From Thereva unica (taxonomy: Eukaryota; Arthropoda; Insecta; Diptera; Therevidae): a stretch of DNA of 64,000 nucleotides. The stretch lies in assembly GCA_949987705.1 (NCBI GenBank), contig CATLJY010000923.1:124001-188000 (forward strand), given 5' to 3'. The notes under the pieces are model-generated. The model had not been told where the DNA came from. It saw only the letters and a program-made list of their open reading frames with translations, and ran no database searches. Shown piece after piece: positions 8,751 through 19,033 of this stretch; the stretch's first letter is position 1; each line of letters begins with the position of its first letter. Position numbers and translations under genes: made by a program.

Positions 8751-9821
8751 ACACAACCCAGAGAAGGAACAGCAGAAACCAGGAGCAATAGAATTTTTTT
8801 TCCTTTCGAAGCAAAAATTTAAAACACAAAAAAATTAATAATATCATATAATTAATAAAAATTTAATAAATTTAACTAATAAATTAAATAATAGAAATTT
8901 TATAAAAACTGTGTAGTGTTGTTAAAAGTGCGAGCCTGGTAAGCTGGTAAGTTTAATGCCTTTTTTTTCTAATTCTTAGTTTTGCAATATAAGATATTAT
9001 GATTTTGCTTATTTTCTTTGATTTAAAGTGAATAGTGGTTGGCCTACGTGGTCACATACCTTTTAATAAATAAAAACCCTTTATTTTGGGCTACAGTATC
9101 TCATTCGGGCTGTAGTATCCGTAGATTTTTGTTTGTTTTGTTAACCCTTGTGCGCGATGACTTTTTAAGCAATCTAAAGTAATTCGTGCAGGACAACCTC
9201 TTGTCCATTATACCACGTTTACTTTGTACTGCTGATGGACGAGTATGAAAAATTTCATAAAAATTACCTGTGCCAATTTCCCTTTAACGGGCTATGCCCG
9301 TCACATAAAATGCTTCAAAAGCAGTAATAAATATTATTCGGGTGGTTGATAACCCCACGAAACACACTAAAAGTTCAGTCACACTATATCTCTTGAATTT
9401 AAATCTTAAAGTGAATACAATGTTTAATTTACTTTCTCAATACAGGAGTGAGAAATTTTTCTTTGTTTTTGTTTTTGTGCAAAATGTAAGGCTGCTTACC
9501 TTCCTCGACTTATATATCATCGAAGTATTAGGCCTTATATAACGTCTTCCGCTTTATGTTATCTGACCTCTTTTGGAGTTACTATTGAGTATATGCGCTA
9601 GAAATAAAATGATCACAGATTCAGTTTAACAAATAGAGTGGTTTTAAACGTCTACAAAAAATAAAATTATACAAGATCCTTCGGCATTAAAAAACAAAAC
9701 CCTCTTAAAACTGTAAATTTTTTTTTTCTCTATTGAAACATAAACAAACCGCAAAATTCTCCTGCGTAGGCGGAAAAGAATCGTCAATTTCTTCGCGGAA
9801 CTCCCTTTTCACCAAGTCAAA
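8751..9821 (+). other. Non-coding leader of the errantivirus
   Basis: AT-rich, with stops in all frames. A good splice donor, CTG|GTAAGTTT, lies at 8947. Paired with the acceptor TTATTTCAG just before the env ATG at 14737, it could make the spliced env messenger typical of errantiviruses. A small dyad, ACGGGC/GCCCGT, lies near 9288-9302. Confidence 0.5.
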
Positions 9822-10868
9822 ATGCCGGACGATGTAAAAACAATCACCTTATCTGACGTTAGGAATATGATCCCAGAGTATAACGAGGACCCTGGCGAGT
9901 TACACAAGTTTCTAACTTGCTGTGAAGTTCTGTTTCAAACCGGCGCTTCTGCCGCAGATAAAAAGTTGTACCTAAATATATTAGTGACAAGACTAGGTGG
10001 GGCGGCTTATGATTTCATCAAATATAAATCCTTCAATAAATGAGAAGACCTGAAAGAAGCCCTAAAGGGACAATTTCTGCGAGTAAAATCACGGTCGGTA
10101 GCTCAAAATGAATTGTTGGGCGCCAAGCAAAAACAAAGGGAAACCGTTAAGGAATATGGCGATAGAATTTCCGGCCTATTGGCCGAACTAAACTCCAGTA
10201 CTTACGAATCAGTCGTTGGGGACGAAGCACAGAGTTACCTTATCGGCGAGAACGAAAAAATAGCTATCCAATCGTTTGAAGATGGATTAAGAAATGAGCA
10301 AATTAAGTTATTGGTGAAAGCGCATGCTGAAAGCAATTTGCGTAAAGCCATAGAATATGCTGAGGAGCATTCCACTAGATTAGAGCGAAACGTTCCAACT
10401 CTACTACCCGAAACTGGTCGAAATTTTCAGCCCTCTCAACCTTATTGTAGAAACTGTAACCGAAAAGGCCATTTCACATCCAGTTGTTACAGAAATAGGA
10501 ACTTGCCACAATTTCAGCCCACTAACATAAAAAGGTAGGTCCAACATGTCTGTCACTACTGCAAAAGGGCGAATCATACCATTAACAATTGCTTTGCGAA
10601 GTTGCGAAATAAAACGGTCTCAGGCAGATATCCGTCTGTGCAACATCAACGTGTGCATCAAAACCAACCAAATCATAGTCAGCAGCGACCAATACATTAC
10701 GCTCCAAATATTCAGGCCTTTGAAAGAAAAACGACTGAAAGACACAACCAACAGAATTCAAGAGAGGAACATATGGCGGGAAACGCGAGCTCTCGGATGG
10801 AGGCTCTCGGTGCACCATCCCGCGTTCACATGCGGCACGTAATAGCCGAGGTCCACAACGAACAATAA
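9822..10868 (+). pseudogene. Errantivirus gag, two in-frame stops
   Basis: The ATG at 9822 opens a Gag frame. It is interrupted by TGA at 10041-10043 and TAG at 10536-10538 but keeps the same phase through 10868. Two zinc knuckles are visible near the end: CRNCNRKGHFTSSC before the second stop and CHYCKRANHTINNC after it. The N-terminal part resembles Gag of insect gypsy elements. It would form particles and bind genomic RNA. The intact phase suggests simple point mutations rather than rearrangement. Confidence 0.75.
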
Positions 10869-10871
10869 GCG

Positions 10872-12744
10872 ATACGGGAACAAGAATCCTAGAAATCAGA
10901 ATAGGATTACTTGATTTTGGGAAATCCATGTGCGTGCGTCTACCTTTTTATCCTTCTAATAAACCTAATTTATTATTCCTTATTGACACAGGCGCCGAAG
11001 TCTACTAAAAACTAATAATCCTCTGGACATAGAAGAAAGTTCGCAAAGATGTGTTATAACCACTATATCCGAAGATCCTCTCATAACCTTTGGATCGGGC
11101 ACGGGCACCCTTGAACTAATCTCGGGCTCTGAAACTCGTAAAATATATCATGAATTCCATTTTGGCTCGGAAAATGCTAACTTGAAATATGATGGCCTAA
11201 TTGGGGACGATTTTATCCGCAGATTTAACGCGAAAGTAGATTACCTTACAAGAGAATTGGTGTTACGAATATTCGATGAGGAAGATGAACAACTAGACGC
11301 CATAGATTTAAACTCCACACTAGACGCTATCACAATCCCTGCAAGGTGCGAAGCCGTTATTGAAGTCCCTATAGAACGGGATGGACATTTTATATTCTTT
11401 AAAGACGAAATTAAACCGGGGGAGTATTTGGGAAATTCATTGGCCAAATCCAAAAACTTAAAAGCCACAGCGCTAATACTAAATTCTAATGATTCTGAGG
11501 TCACAATAAATAAAAGTGAAATATGTCCCAGATACGATGAATTAAATAAATACGATGTTATAACTTTAAACTACGATAAAGATGTTGTGTCGAACCGACT
11601 CCAAAATTTAGGAAACTTATTACAATTGGAACATTGCAATGACGAGGAAAAATTTTCGATATTAGAGATTTGTCGCAGGCACAACAACTTGTTTTATTTG
11701 GAAGGTGATGTATTAACATGTACGGATGCCATAAAACATGAAATTCATACCCCACCAGGTGTACCTCCAACGTATGTTAGACCTTACCGTTTACCCGAGA
11801 GTCAAAAACAAGAAGTAAATAAACAAGTACAGGAAATGTTGGACACAGGGATAGTGAGCCCAAGTTTAAGTCCATGGAACTCACCCCTGCTTTTGGTTCC
11901 TAAAAAGGAAGATAGCGCTGGTAATAAACAATGGAGAGTTGTGGTGGATTTTCGCCGGCTTAATGACATCACAGTAGGCGACGCATTTCCATTGCCCAAT
12001 ATTTCAGACATCCTGGATCAGTTGGGAAAGTCAAAATATTTCAGTACACTTGACCTCGCGAAAGGTTTCCACCAGATACCGATGGAGGAACAACATAAAG
12101 AAAAAACAGCCTTCAGTACTCCTTACGGACATTTTCATTTCAACCGAATGACTTTCGGGTTGAAAAATTCTCCAGCCACTTTTCAGCGGCTGATGAACAA
12201 TGTGATGACAGGTCCTCAAGGTATCAGTTGCTACGTATACATGGATGATATTGTTATACATGGGTATAACCTCAGATATCACAATGAAAAACTCGTACAG
12301 GTGTTGCAGCGACTCGCTCGACATAATTTAAAGTTGCAACCAGATAAATGTAATTTTTTGAAACAAGAGTTAGCGTACCTAGGCCATATAGTAAGCGACG
12401 AAGGGTTAAAACCAGACCCCAAGAAAATTGAGGCAGTCGAATCTTATCCCATCCCTCAGCGAGAAAAGGATGTGAAATCATTTCTCGGGTTCGTGGGTTA
12501 TTATAGGCGATTCATAAACAACTTTGCAAAGATTTCTAAGCCTTTAACTAACCTTTTAAAAAAGGGTTCTTCTTTTAAATGGGACACCTTTTGTGATGAA
12601 GCGTTCAATTTCCTCAAAGCAAAGTTAACTACTGCACATGTTTTAGCTTTTCCTCAGTCTGACCTGGAATTTCTAGTGACCACGGACGCCAGTGATTTTG
12701 CACTAGGTGCCGTGCTTTCGCTATCGGTGAAGATAAGCCGATAA
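10872..12744 (+). pseudogene. Errantivirus pol: protease, reverse transcriptase, start of RNase H
   Basis: The protease active site is seen in the first frame as LIDTGAEV at about 10984-11007, followed at once by a stop caused by a small deletion. The frame from about 11010 onward continues the protease C-terminus and then a long open stretch. RT is strong: WRVVVDFRRLN, STLDLAKGFHQI, MTFGLKNSPATFQRLM and YVYMDDIVI, with the YMDD pair intact. The RNase H start is TTDASDFALGAVLS. A frameshift near 12725 ends this frame. The order PR-RT-RH is standard for gypsy elements. Confidence 0.85.
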
Positions 12745-13040
12745 GTTTCGCTAGTCGAACAATGAACCCTGCGGAAACTAGGTATTCTACTACGGAAAAG
12801 GGACTGTTAGCTATTGTGTACGCAGTTGAACAATTTAGACCCTATCTTTATGGCAGGCATTTCAAAGTAATAACCGACCACAAACCCCTGATATGGCTAC
12901 TAAGTCTTAAAAATCCCTCTTCGCGACTAATGAGATGGCGTATCCGACTCGAAGAGTATTCCTATGAAATAATACATAAACCGGGTAAATATAACGTTAA
13001 TGCGGATGCTTTAAGTCGTATCCACACACAACTCCAATAA
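12725..13040 (+). pseudogene. Errantivirus pol: RNase H remainder
   Basis: This frame continues the RNase H domain after a shift near 12725: PISFASRTMNPAETRYSTTEK, then KVITDHKPLIWL and the connection-like NVNADALSRI. It stops at 13038-13040. The catalytic Asp of the ITDHKPL block is retained. Confidence 0.8.
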
Positions 13041-13314
13041 TATAAACATAGATAATAAAAATAGCGTGCTTGTAGTTACACGAAGTCAACGGAAGAATTT
13101 AGCAGAGAAAATAGAAATTGAAGAAAGTCCTGTAGAAGTACCCAATGAAATTAATATCAGTCAGGATGAAAACAAGAACACTGATGATTCATTCGTAACA
13201 ATAAACCGCGACTCAATTATTCGACGGAAAAATATAAAACATAAATTTATTATATTAACACAGGCAGCAAACCATATAGAAGACCAAATATGAAAAGAAA
13301 TAAACGATTTCAAG

Positions 13315-13911
13315 ATGACTGAAATTGGTGAAACAAAAATCTGGAAGAGTTGTTCTGATAACACGTACATAGTTGTTAAAGTATTTCTTCCAATGCGATC
13401 CTCAAACGACAGAGAAGTTCTGTCTAAATCTCTAAATGAATTCCTTGAATATAGTCGTATACACAAGTTGAATAGGGCAGATATCTCGGTACCCCCAATA
13501 GACCAAAACTCACTGAATAATGTAAAGGAAATGTGCAAGGACATATTCGGTAATAAAATGACCGTCAGTCTTTATCTAGATAATAAACATAAATTAAAAA
13601 GTACGGAAGAAATAGGAAAGGTACTGCGGGAATACCATGAGAACCCTCTAGGGGGACACCAAGGCGTTTCACGAACTTTTAAGAGGCTTAGCCAGAATTT
13701 TTATTGGCCCTCTATGCTACATGATATCAAAAGTTTCATCAGAAAGTGCGAGTCTTGCCAGAAGAACAAGCTCAGTAAACGCACTCTCATCCCAATGAAA
13801 ATTACTACCACTAGTAGCAGGCCGCTCGAAAGAGTTGCACTAGACATCGTCGGCCCACTCAACGTCAGTCACGAAGGAAATAGATTTCTTTTGATATTTC
13901 AGATGACTTGA
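13315..13911 (+). pseudogene. Errantivirus integrase, N-terminal part
   Basis: The frame carries the HHCC zinc domain (EYHENPLGGHQG and CESCQKN) and the first catalytic Asp in VALDIVGPL. It ends at a TGA created by a frameshift near 13900. An upstream open stretch at 13066-13293 is the linker between RNase H and integrase and has no recognisable domain. The start given is an internal ATG and is arbitrary, since the protein is processed from Pol. Confidence 0.8.
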
Positions 13912-14642
13912 CAAAGTTTTCAGCCGCATTTCCTATTCCTAATGCAGAAGCCCATACGGTGGCCGAAACTTTTGTGAAAAATTTAGTCTGTCCACACGGA
14001 CTCCCCGAATCACTACTGACAGACCAGGGCACAAACTTCCTCAGTAAACTATTTCAAGAAACTTGTAAATTTCTAAAAATTAAAAAACTACAGACAAGTG
14101 CATACCATCCCCAAACGAATGGAGCTCTTGAGCGCAGTCACCGTACACTGGCAGAATATCTCAGGCATTACGTGGATAAGGATGCCACAAATTGGGACAC
14201 ATGGATCCCATACGCTATGTTCACATATAATACGACTCCCCATAGCAGCACAAATTTCACACCATATGAACTCCTATACGGCTTTCCAGCAAACATACCT
14301 AACTCATTTCGACAATCTCCCCAAGTCTGCTATAACTACAACGACTATGTTAATGAATTACGCGCCAGACTACAACACTGTCATCAAATAGCCAAGGACC
14401 TCTTAATAAAAACCAAAGAGTTGTCAAAGCAGTACTACAACAAACATTCTAAAAATACCAATTTCAATGTAGGAGACGTCGTATGGTTAAAGAACCACAC
14501 TCCTAAAAACAAATTTTCACCTAAATGGGTAGGACCCTACGGCATTACCAAAATCAATTCAAAAGAAACCTCCACAATCAAAATAGGAAAATCGGAAAAA
14601 ACCATTCATAATAATAATTTAAAGCCATTTAAACAGATTTAA
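13908..14642 (+). pseudogene. Errantivirus integrase, core and C-terminal part
   Basis: The integrase core continues in a new frame. The second Asp is in LLTDQGTNF and the Glu in NGALERSHR, so the DDE triad is complete across the two pieces. The C-terminal domain GDVVWLKNH... SPKWVGPYGI resembles the GPY/F module. It ends at a stop at 14640-14642, about 95 bases before env. The single shift at about 13900 is the only break in the integrase. Confidence 0.82.
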
Positions 14643-14736
14643 CATATGGGCTAAGGTTTCAGTTGGCCTTAGTATCCGATAAATCTAAAAAAAAACTTCA
14701 TAATCCGTATTTCTAAAACTACACATTATTTCAGAA

Positions 14737-15454
14737 ATGATGCTGGGAATAATTATTATAATGGGACTCTCAACGGTCAATGCAGCAGGACTTCGTATTA
14801 CGTCTATAACGGATAACCCTGGACTCTATTTCGAAGAAGTAGGAAAAATGTCACTTTATTCGGATGAATGGAAGGTAGTAACATTCTTCGACCTGCAGGA
14901 TTTCAAAATCGAATTCACTTACATAAATAAGTATTCCACATACCTCAATAACATCTGTAATTCTCTAAATGAACACGGTAAATTTACGCAGATTTGTAAA
15001 ACAACCTTGACAGAAATAAACCACATACTGTCGGATATATCGCAAAGAAATGAATTATTATGGAGTAACCAAAGACGGAAACGAGGACTATTTAACGCGA
15101 TAGGTATTCTAAGTAAATCTCTCTTCGGTACCTTGAGCTCAGAAGATGCCGAACATTACAATAGCCAAATTGAATCGCTACGTGATAATAATAAGTATAC
15201 CTATGGAAAATCTTATTAAAAATCATACCATTTTGCTAGATGCCACAGCCAACGTGTTCAATAGGACACTGAACAGTATTAATACGCAATTCTCCCATAT
15301 TGGAATAAGGTTGCAAAAACTAACAATTTTTAACACTAGACAACGAGGCCATTTTACAAATGGAATCTGCATTCAACAGCATCACGCTTATTCTACTCCG
15401 TTACCAGAAAACACAATCGGTAATTTTGGACCTGATTACGGACGTGCGAAATGA
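14737..15454 (+). pseudogene. Errantivirus env, N-terminal part, frameshifted
   Basis: The ATG at 14737 follows a splice acceptor (TTATTTCAG). A hydrophobic signal peptide (residues 1-19) is clear. A basic furin-like site RRKRG at about residues 113-117 is followed by a hydrophobic, fusion-peptide-like segment. This pattern is known for errantivirus envelope proteins related to baculovirus F. The frame breaks near 15200 and continues in another phase to 15454. In the family the protein sits in the membrane and mediates entry. This copy is broken and only described here. Confidence 0.7.
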
Positions 15455-15532
15455 ACTATAATAAGCCCAATACAGTTAAGCAATATCTTACAAAGAATAC
15501 AAAAGGAAATTCCAAGTTCCGTATCCTTACCA

Positions 15533-16597
15533 GTGAATCCAAAGGACAACACTCTACTACAATTATATAAGATCGGGAAAATGAAAACTGCTATACACCA
15601 AGATAAAGTTATTTTTGAGCTTAGTATACAATTGCCATTTAAAGAATTTTACCAATTATACAAATTAATTCCCCTACCCACTCCTTATAATAACACATTC
15701 GTTTTCATACAACCTTCAACAGGATTTCTAGCAATAGATTATAATAGAGAGCACTACTATAGCATAAACAAAAATGATCTAGTCAGCTGTTACTCGGAAA
15801 ACCATTCAGATTACCTATGCAAGCTAATGCATCCCATTTTAAACATGCTATCTAACAACCATGCTTGCGAAATCACTTTACTCAAAAGAGAGAAACTCCC
15901 ACTCGAGTCGTGCGATATCAGACAAACCAAACTAAGTTCATTTTGGATCCAATTATTCACTCCAAATAACTGGCTATTTTCAACAAATGAAACTGTTATT
16001 TTAGATGTTATCTGCCAGGATAAAATAAACCCCTACACTCTGACTGGTACGGGGATACTTCACATCTATCCTAACTGTTATTTGCGCAGCAAAGAATTTA
16101 TCCTGCGTTCAACAAACACAAAACTCCTAATAGAACCAAACTCCTTTATACCAGCGATAAATATATCAGATTATCTACCCTACCTAAAATACGATTCTAC
16201 TTCGCGGAAAAATCAATCGAAAACAACTATACTTAAATACTCGACAGACAATGACTTTGATGCCTTATTAGTGGCGATTAAAGAACAGGAAAGTTTAGAG
16301 AGATGTCATAGAGTCATAGATTCACATAATGTCCACCACTATTCACTAGGGTACCTGTTATTGTTGATAATAATAATTTTTGTAATATACAAGATCAATT
16401 ATAAAGTTAAATTATGCAAAAGACAGAATTCGGGGATTGAACAGGAAGAGACAGATGATAATGTAGAAATGTCAAGTAATATAGGCGAGACTAGAGCAAC
16501 CAGGCTCACGCTTAATTTCAAATATATATATATATATAAATATCATGACGACAGGTTAGAAAGACCGGTCACCAATAAAAATATAATTTTTTTTTGA
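15533..16597 (+). pseudogene. Errantivirus env, C-terminal part with membrane anchor
   Basis: This is a third env frame, 354 codons. It has scattered cysteines and N-glycosylation sites, then a transmembrane segment (about residues 271-285, YLLLLIIIIFVIY) and a short basic tail. The last 30 residues read into low-complexity AT repeats and a hairpin, so the true stop is probably earlier or has been lost. A gap of about 80 bases with stops separates it from the preceding piece. Confidence 0.65.
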
Positions 16598-16649
16598 AAG
16601 GAAAAATACCTTAAATATAGTGGCGACAGGTTAGTAAGACCGGTCACCA
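16549..16649 (+). repeat. Two 3' hairpins with the leader motif
   Basis: AGGTTAGAAAGACC (16553-16566) and AGGTTAGTAAGACC (16628-16641) each sit in a stem whose outer arms are GAC and GTC. At 16621-16649 the arms TGGCGAC and GTCACCA pair with one mismatch. Each is followed by an A-rich run. They match the core of the leader hairpin at 8719-8750. Confidence 0.65.
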
Positions 16650-17111
16650 GTAAAAAAAAAATAAATAAATAATAATAAATAAAAAAATAAATATATACGA
16701 GTATACCTATATATATACGTCTTATATATAGTCTATACAAATAATCCTATTAATTATAATTAAAATATAAATAGATATTAGATTCCGTTTTTTTTATAAC
16801 TTTTAACATTTCTCTAAAAAAAAAATATTAATTATATTATATCAAAAATTTTTATTACCAGTTTACAAAAATCTCTTTTTGAGAAAGTAATATGCTAGCT
16901 GTAAAAACAAAAATAAATTAGATAAAAAAAAATCACGTAACAAAAAATATTGCACAAATTATCTTCCAAATCAACTATTTTTGACCAGTGCGATCCCCTA
17001 ATTCCATGCTGAGATTGTTTTGGTTTTTTTTTAGGGAGGAAGGATGTTATGAACCGGATCCCCAAGTTCAATTTCCTATTTCATAAAACGAAATCAATTT
17101 AATCCTTAACA
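16650..17111 (+). other. AT-rich 3' region and possible LTR start
   Basis: Non-coding, very AT-rich. At 17033-17044 AGGGAGGAAGGA is a plausible polypurine tract, directly followed by TGTTATGAACC. The TGTTAT start would pair with the ATAACA end of the left repeat at 8702, as LTR ends do. Only about 67 bases remain before BEL sequence. The left LTR copy does not contain this start, so the call is tentative. Confidence 0.35.
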
Positions 17112-17684
17112 ATTGAAGTATCCAAATACCATGTCAAACGGGTGATTGGAAATGTGACGCTTACATATGAAGAATTCACTACGGTCTTGACACAAATAGA
17201 AGCCTGCCTGAATTCAAGACCACTTACGGAAATTAGTTCTGATGCTCAAGACCTCACACCCCTTACACCTGCACACTTCCTAATTGGGGGACCTCTACAA
17301 GCGATTCCAGAACCCTCAATCCTGGACATTCAAGTAAACCGTATAAATCGATGGCAATTAATGCAAAGAATCGTGCAACACTTCTGGAAGAGATGGAAAA
17401 CAGAATACCTCAGTCGTCTGCAGCAAAGACCGAAATGGTTAACAACACAACCAAATTTGAAAATAGGAGAATTGGTATTAATCAAGGAAGATAACCTTCC
17501 ACCATGTCAGTGGGCATTGGGGCGAATTGTAGAAGTATCCCCAGGTACAGATGGCCTGGTGCGAGTAGTTACCTTAAAGATAAGGGACAAAATTTTGAAA
17601 CGTCCAATTGCGAAACTCTGCAAATTACCTTTCCAAACAGATACAGATATAAATATAGATAAAAACACTCACAATAAATTATAA
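17112..17684 (+). pseudogene. BEL/Pao integrase C-terminal fragment
   Basis: The open stretch begins before the first ATG (17142), with EVSKYHVKRVIGN. It continues through the typical BEL integrase tail: LTQIEACLNSRPLTEIS, PAHFLIGGPL, WKRWKTEYLSRLQQR and GELVLIKEDNLPPCQWALGRI (the DUF5641-type domain). Gag, protease, RT and the integrase core are missing, so it is a 5'-truncated remnant. It abuts the 3' end of the errantivirus at about 17111. Confidence 0.85.
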
Positions 17685-18760
17685 AAAGATAATGAACTAA
17701 TCTAAACAACCATCATCCAAATTTACCTGAGAATAAATTAAATCCTGATGATTCTCATAACGTTCCCATCCCTTTTCCGAACAGCGAGTCGGGGCGCTAT
17801 AACCCCTCCATCAACATCCCTTATTATTTATTTGCAGATCCTTTATTGAATGAAGCAGCAGCTACCGCACTTAATATTGGCATCACTTGCAGCAATGCCA
17901 AGGGGGGGAGTATGTTCCGGGATGATCAACCCTTCAACAAAAGGATAAAGTACAATTAAAATCAGAGGAAAAAAATACCACTTCAGCGACAGCATCCCCT
18001 CGCTTGTCACGCAACATAAAATCGTCATAGGAATCCATCGATGTAACACCAACACGACTCCTCAGTAATATTATTTCCACGATTGCGAACTCGTCACAAA
18101 ATAATTAATGACACCACAAAATCACCAAAAAACACAAGAACATCAAAATCAACAAAACCACAAGAACTTGAAAACAAAGCGATACTGTCAAAATCTGCCA
18201 GGATGACAACATTGAAAATTGAAAGGCACCGTCAGGCGAGAATCGACGAAATTCACCACGAAGGGGAATATTCGCAATGATAGATGTGGGTCAACGACCG
18301 AATTCCAAGAACCACCTACAATGGGAAGGCGATAGGTCGATGACCTCAGCAGGAGCGGGAAAGTCTTTCACCCCAACCGCTAAGGAGAGCTAATATAAGG
18401 GAGAAGAAGAAACGGGACATCCTCTTTCTTTGATCGAGTCACAGTGGAACTCCACGGAAGCCCACGAAACCAAAATCTGCAACGACGAGAAATTCGGAAA
18501 AGGCGACGAAAATTCATAAATAGGTATATTATTAGTAATAAAGAACAAATATTTTTTGGACATTACATTATAATAAACATTGAACTCAATCTGTATTTTA
18601 AATAAAATTAAAGAGTCGAATTTAGTGAAAAATTATGAACCATTGTGATCGTAAATTTTGAAATTATGAAAAGTGAAATTGTTAACAGAATAAATGGTAA
18701 ATTTATGTGGAGATTGTGAGTTTCTATTCTCGAGTGAGTTATTGACTTAAAAAATACACC
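17685..18760 (+). repeat. BEL 3' region and probable 3' LTR
   Basis: A purine tract AAGGGGGGGAG at 17900-17910 is followed by TGTTCCGGGATGATC from 17913, a plausible LTR start. Inside are a TATA-like TAATATAAGG at about 18391 and polyadenylation signals (AATAAA) at about 18537 and 18600. The right edge is not fixed because no second LTR copy exists in the window. No coding potential. Confidence 0.5.
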
Positions 18761-18842
18761 TGGCCCGGAGTCGTTAATGAATTTGATATATACGGAACAT
18801 TGCTAGATCTATTCAAGTATCAATCCAAGCCTCGTTGATCCG

Positions 18843-18915
18843 TGAACCTGGCTGGCGGGTAGGAAAGATTACAGGCTGCTGATCAGGTGAACCGAGTTCG
18901 AATCCCGTCGGTTAA
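18843..18915 (+). ncRNA. tRNA-like sequence, probably a SINE head or tRNA pseudogene
   Basis: A B-box-like AGTTCGAATCC sits at about 18894-18904, with an A-box-like TGGCTGGCGGG about 45 bases upstream. A T-run lies shortly downstream and could end Pol III transcription. The cloverleaf is poor, so a working tRNA is unlikely. Confidence 0.35.
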
Positions 18916-19033
18916 GTGTCTCTCTTCTCTTTTTTTGGTTTTTCTGCGATCACTATTTTTTTTTTGGAAAAATTACTTTCTTTCCAGATCCTTTAGCGTG
19001 CAGAGGTTCAACCAAGCTGCTATCGAAACACAT

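Larger units (their letters stand above)
8705..17111 (+). mobile_element. Env-bearing errantivirus-like gypsy element, internal region, degraded
   Basis: In order: primer site 8705-8722, a leader of about 1.1 kb, gag (9822-10868), pol (about 10872-14642) and env (14737-16597). Then comes an AT-rich 3' region with two hairpins, and a purine tract AGGGAGGAAGGA at about 17033-17044 followed by TGTTATGAACC. The layout is that of insect endogenous retroviruses. Gag has two in-frame stops, and pol and env have several frameshifts, so this copy cannot make its proteins. The sequence after 17112 belongs to a BEL element. The full insertion probably extends to the right LTR copy at 37960 with many later insertions. 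Confidence 0.75.

Noticed and set aside
10582..10929. Minus-strand frame of 115 codons
   Set aside because: It is opposite the end of gag and the start of protease and has no recognisable feature.
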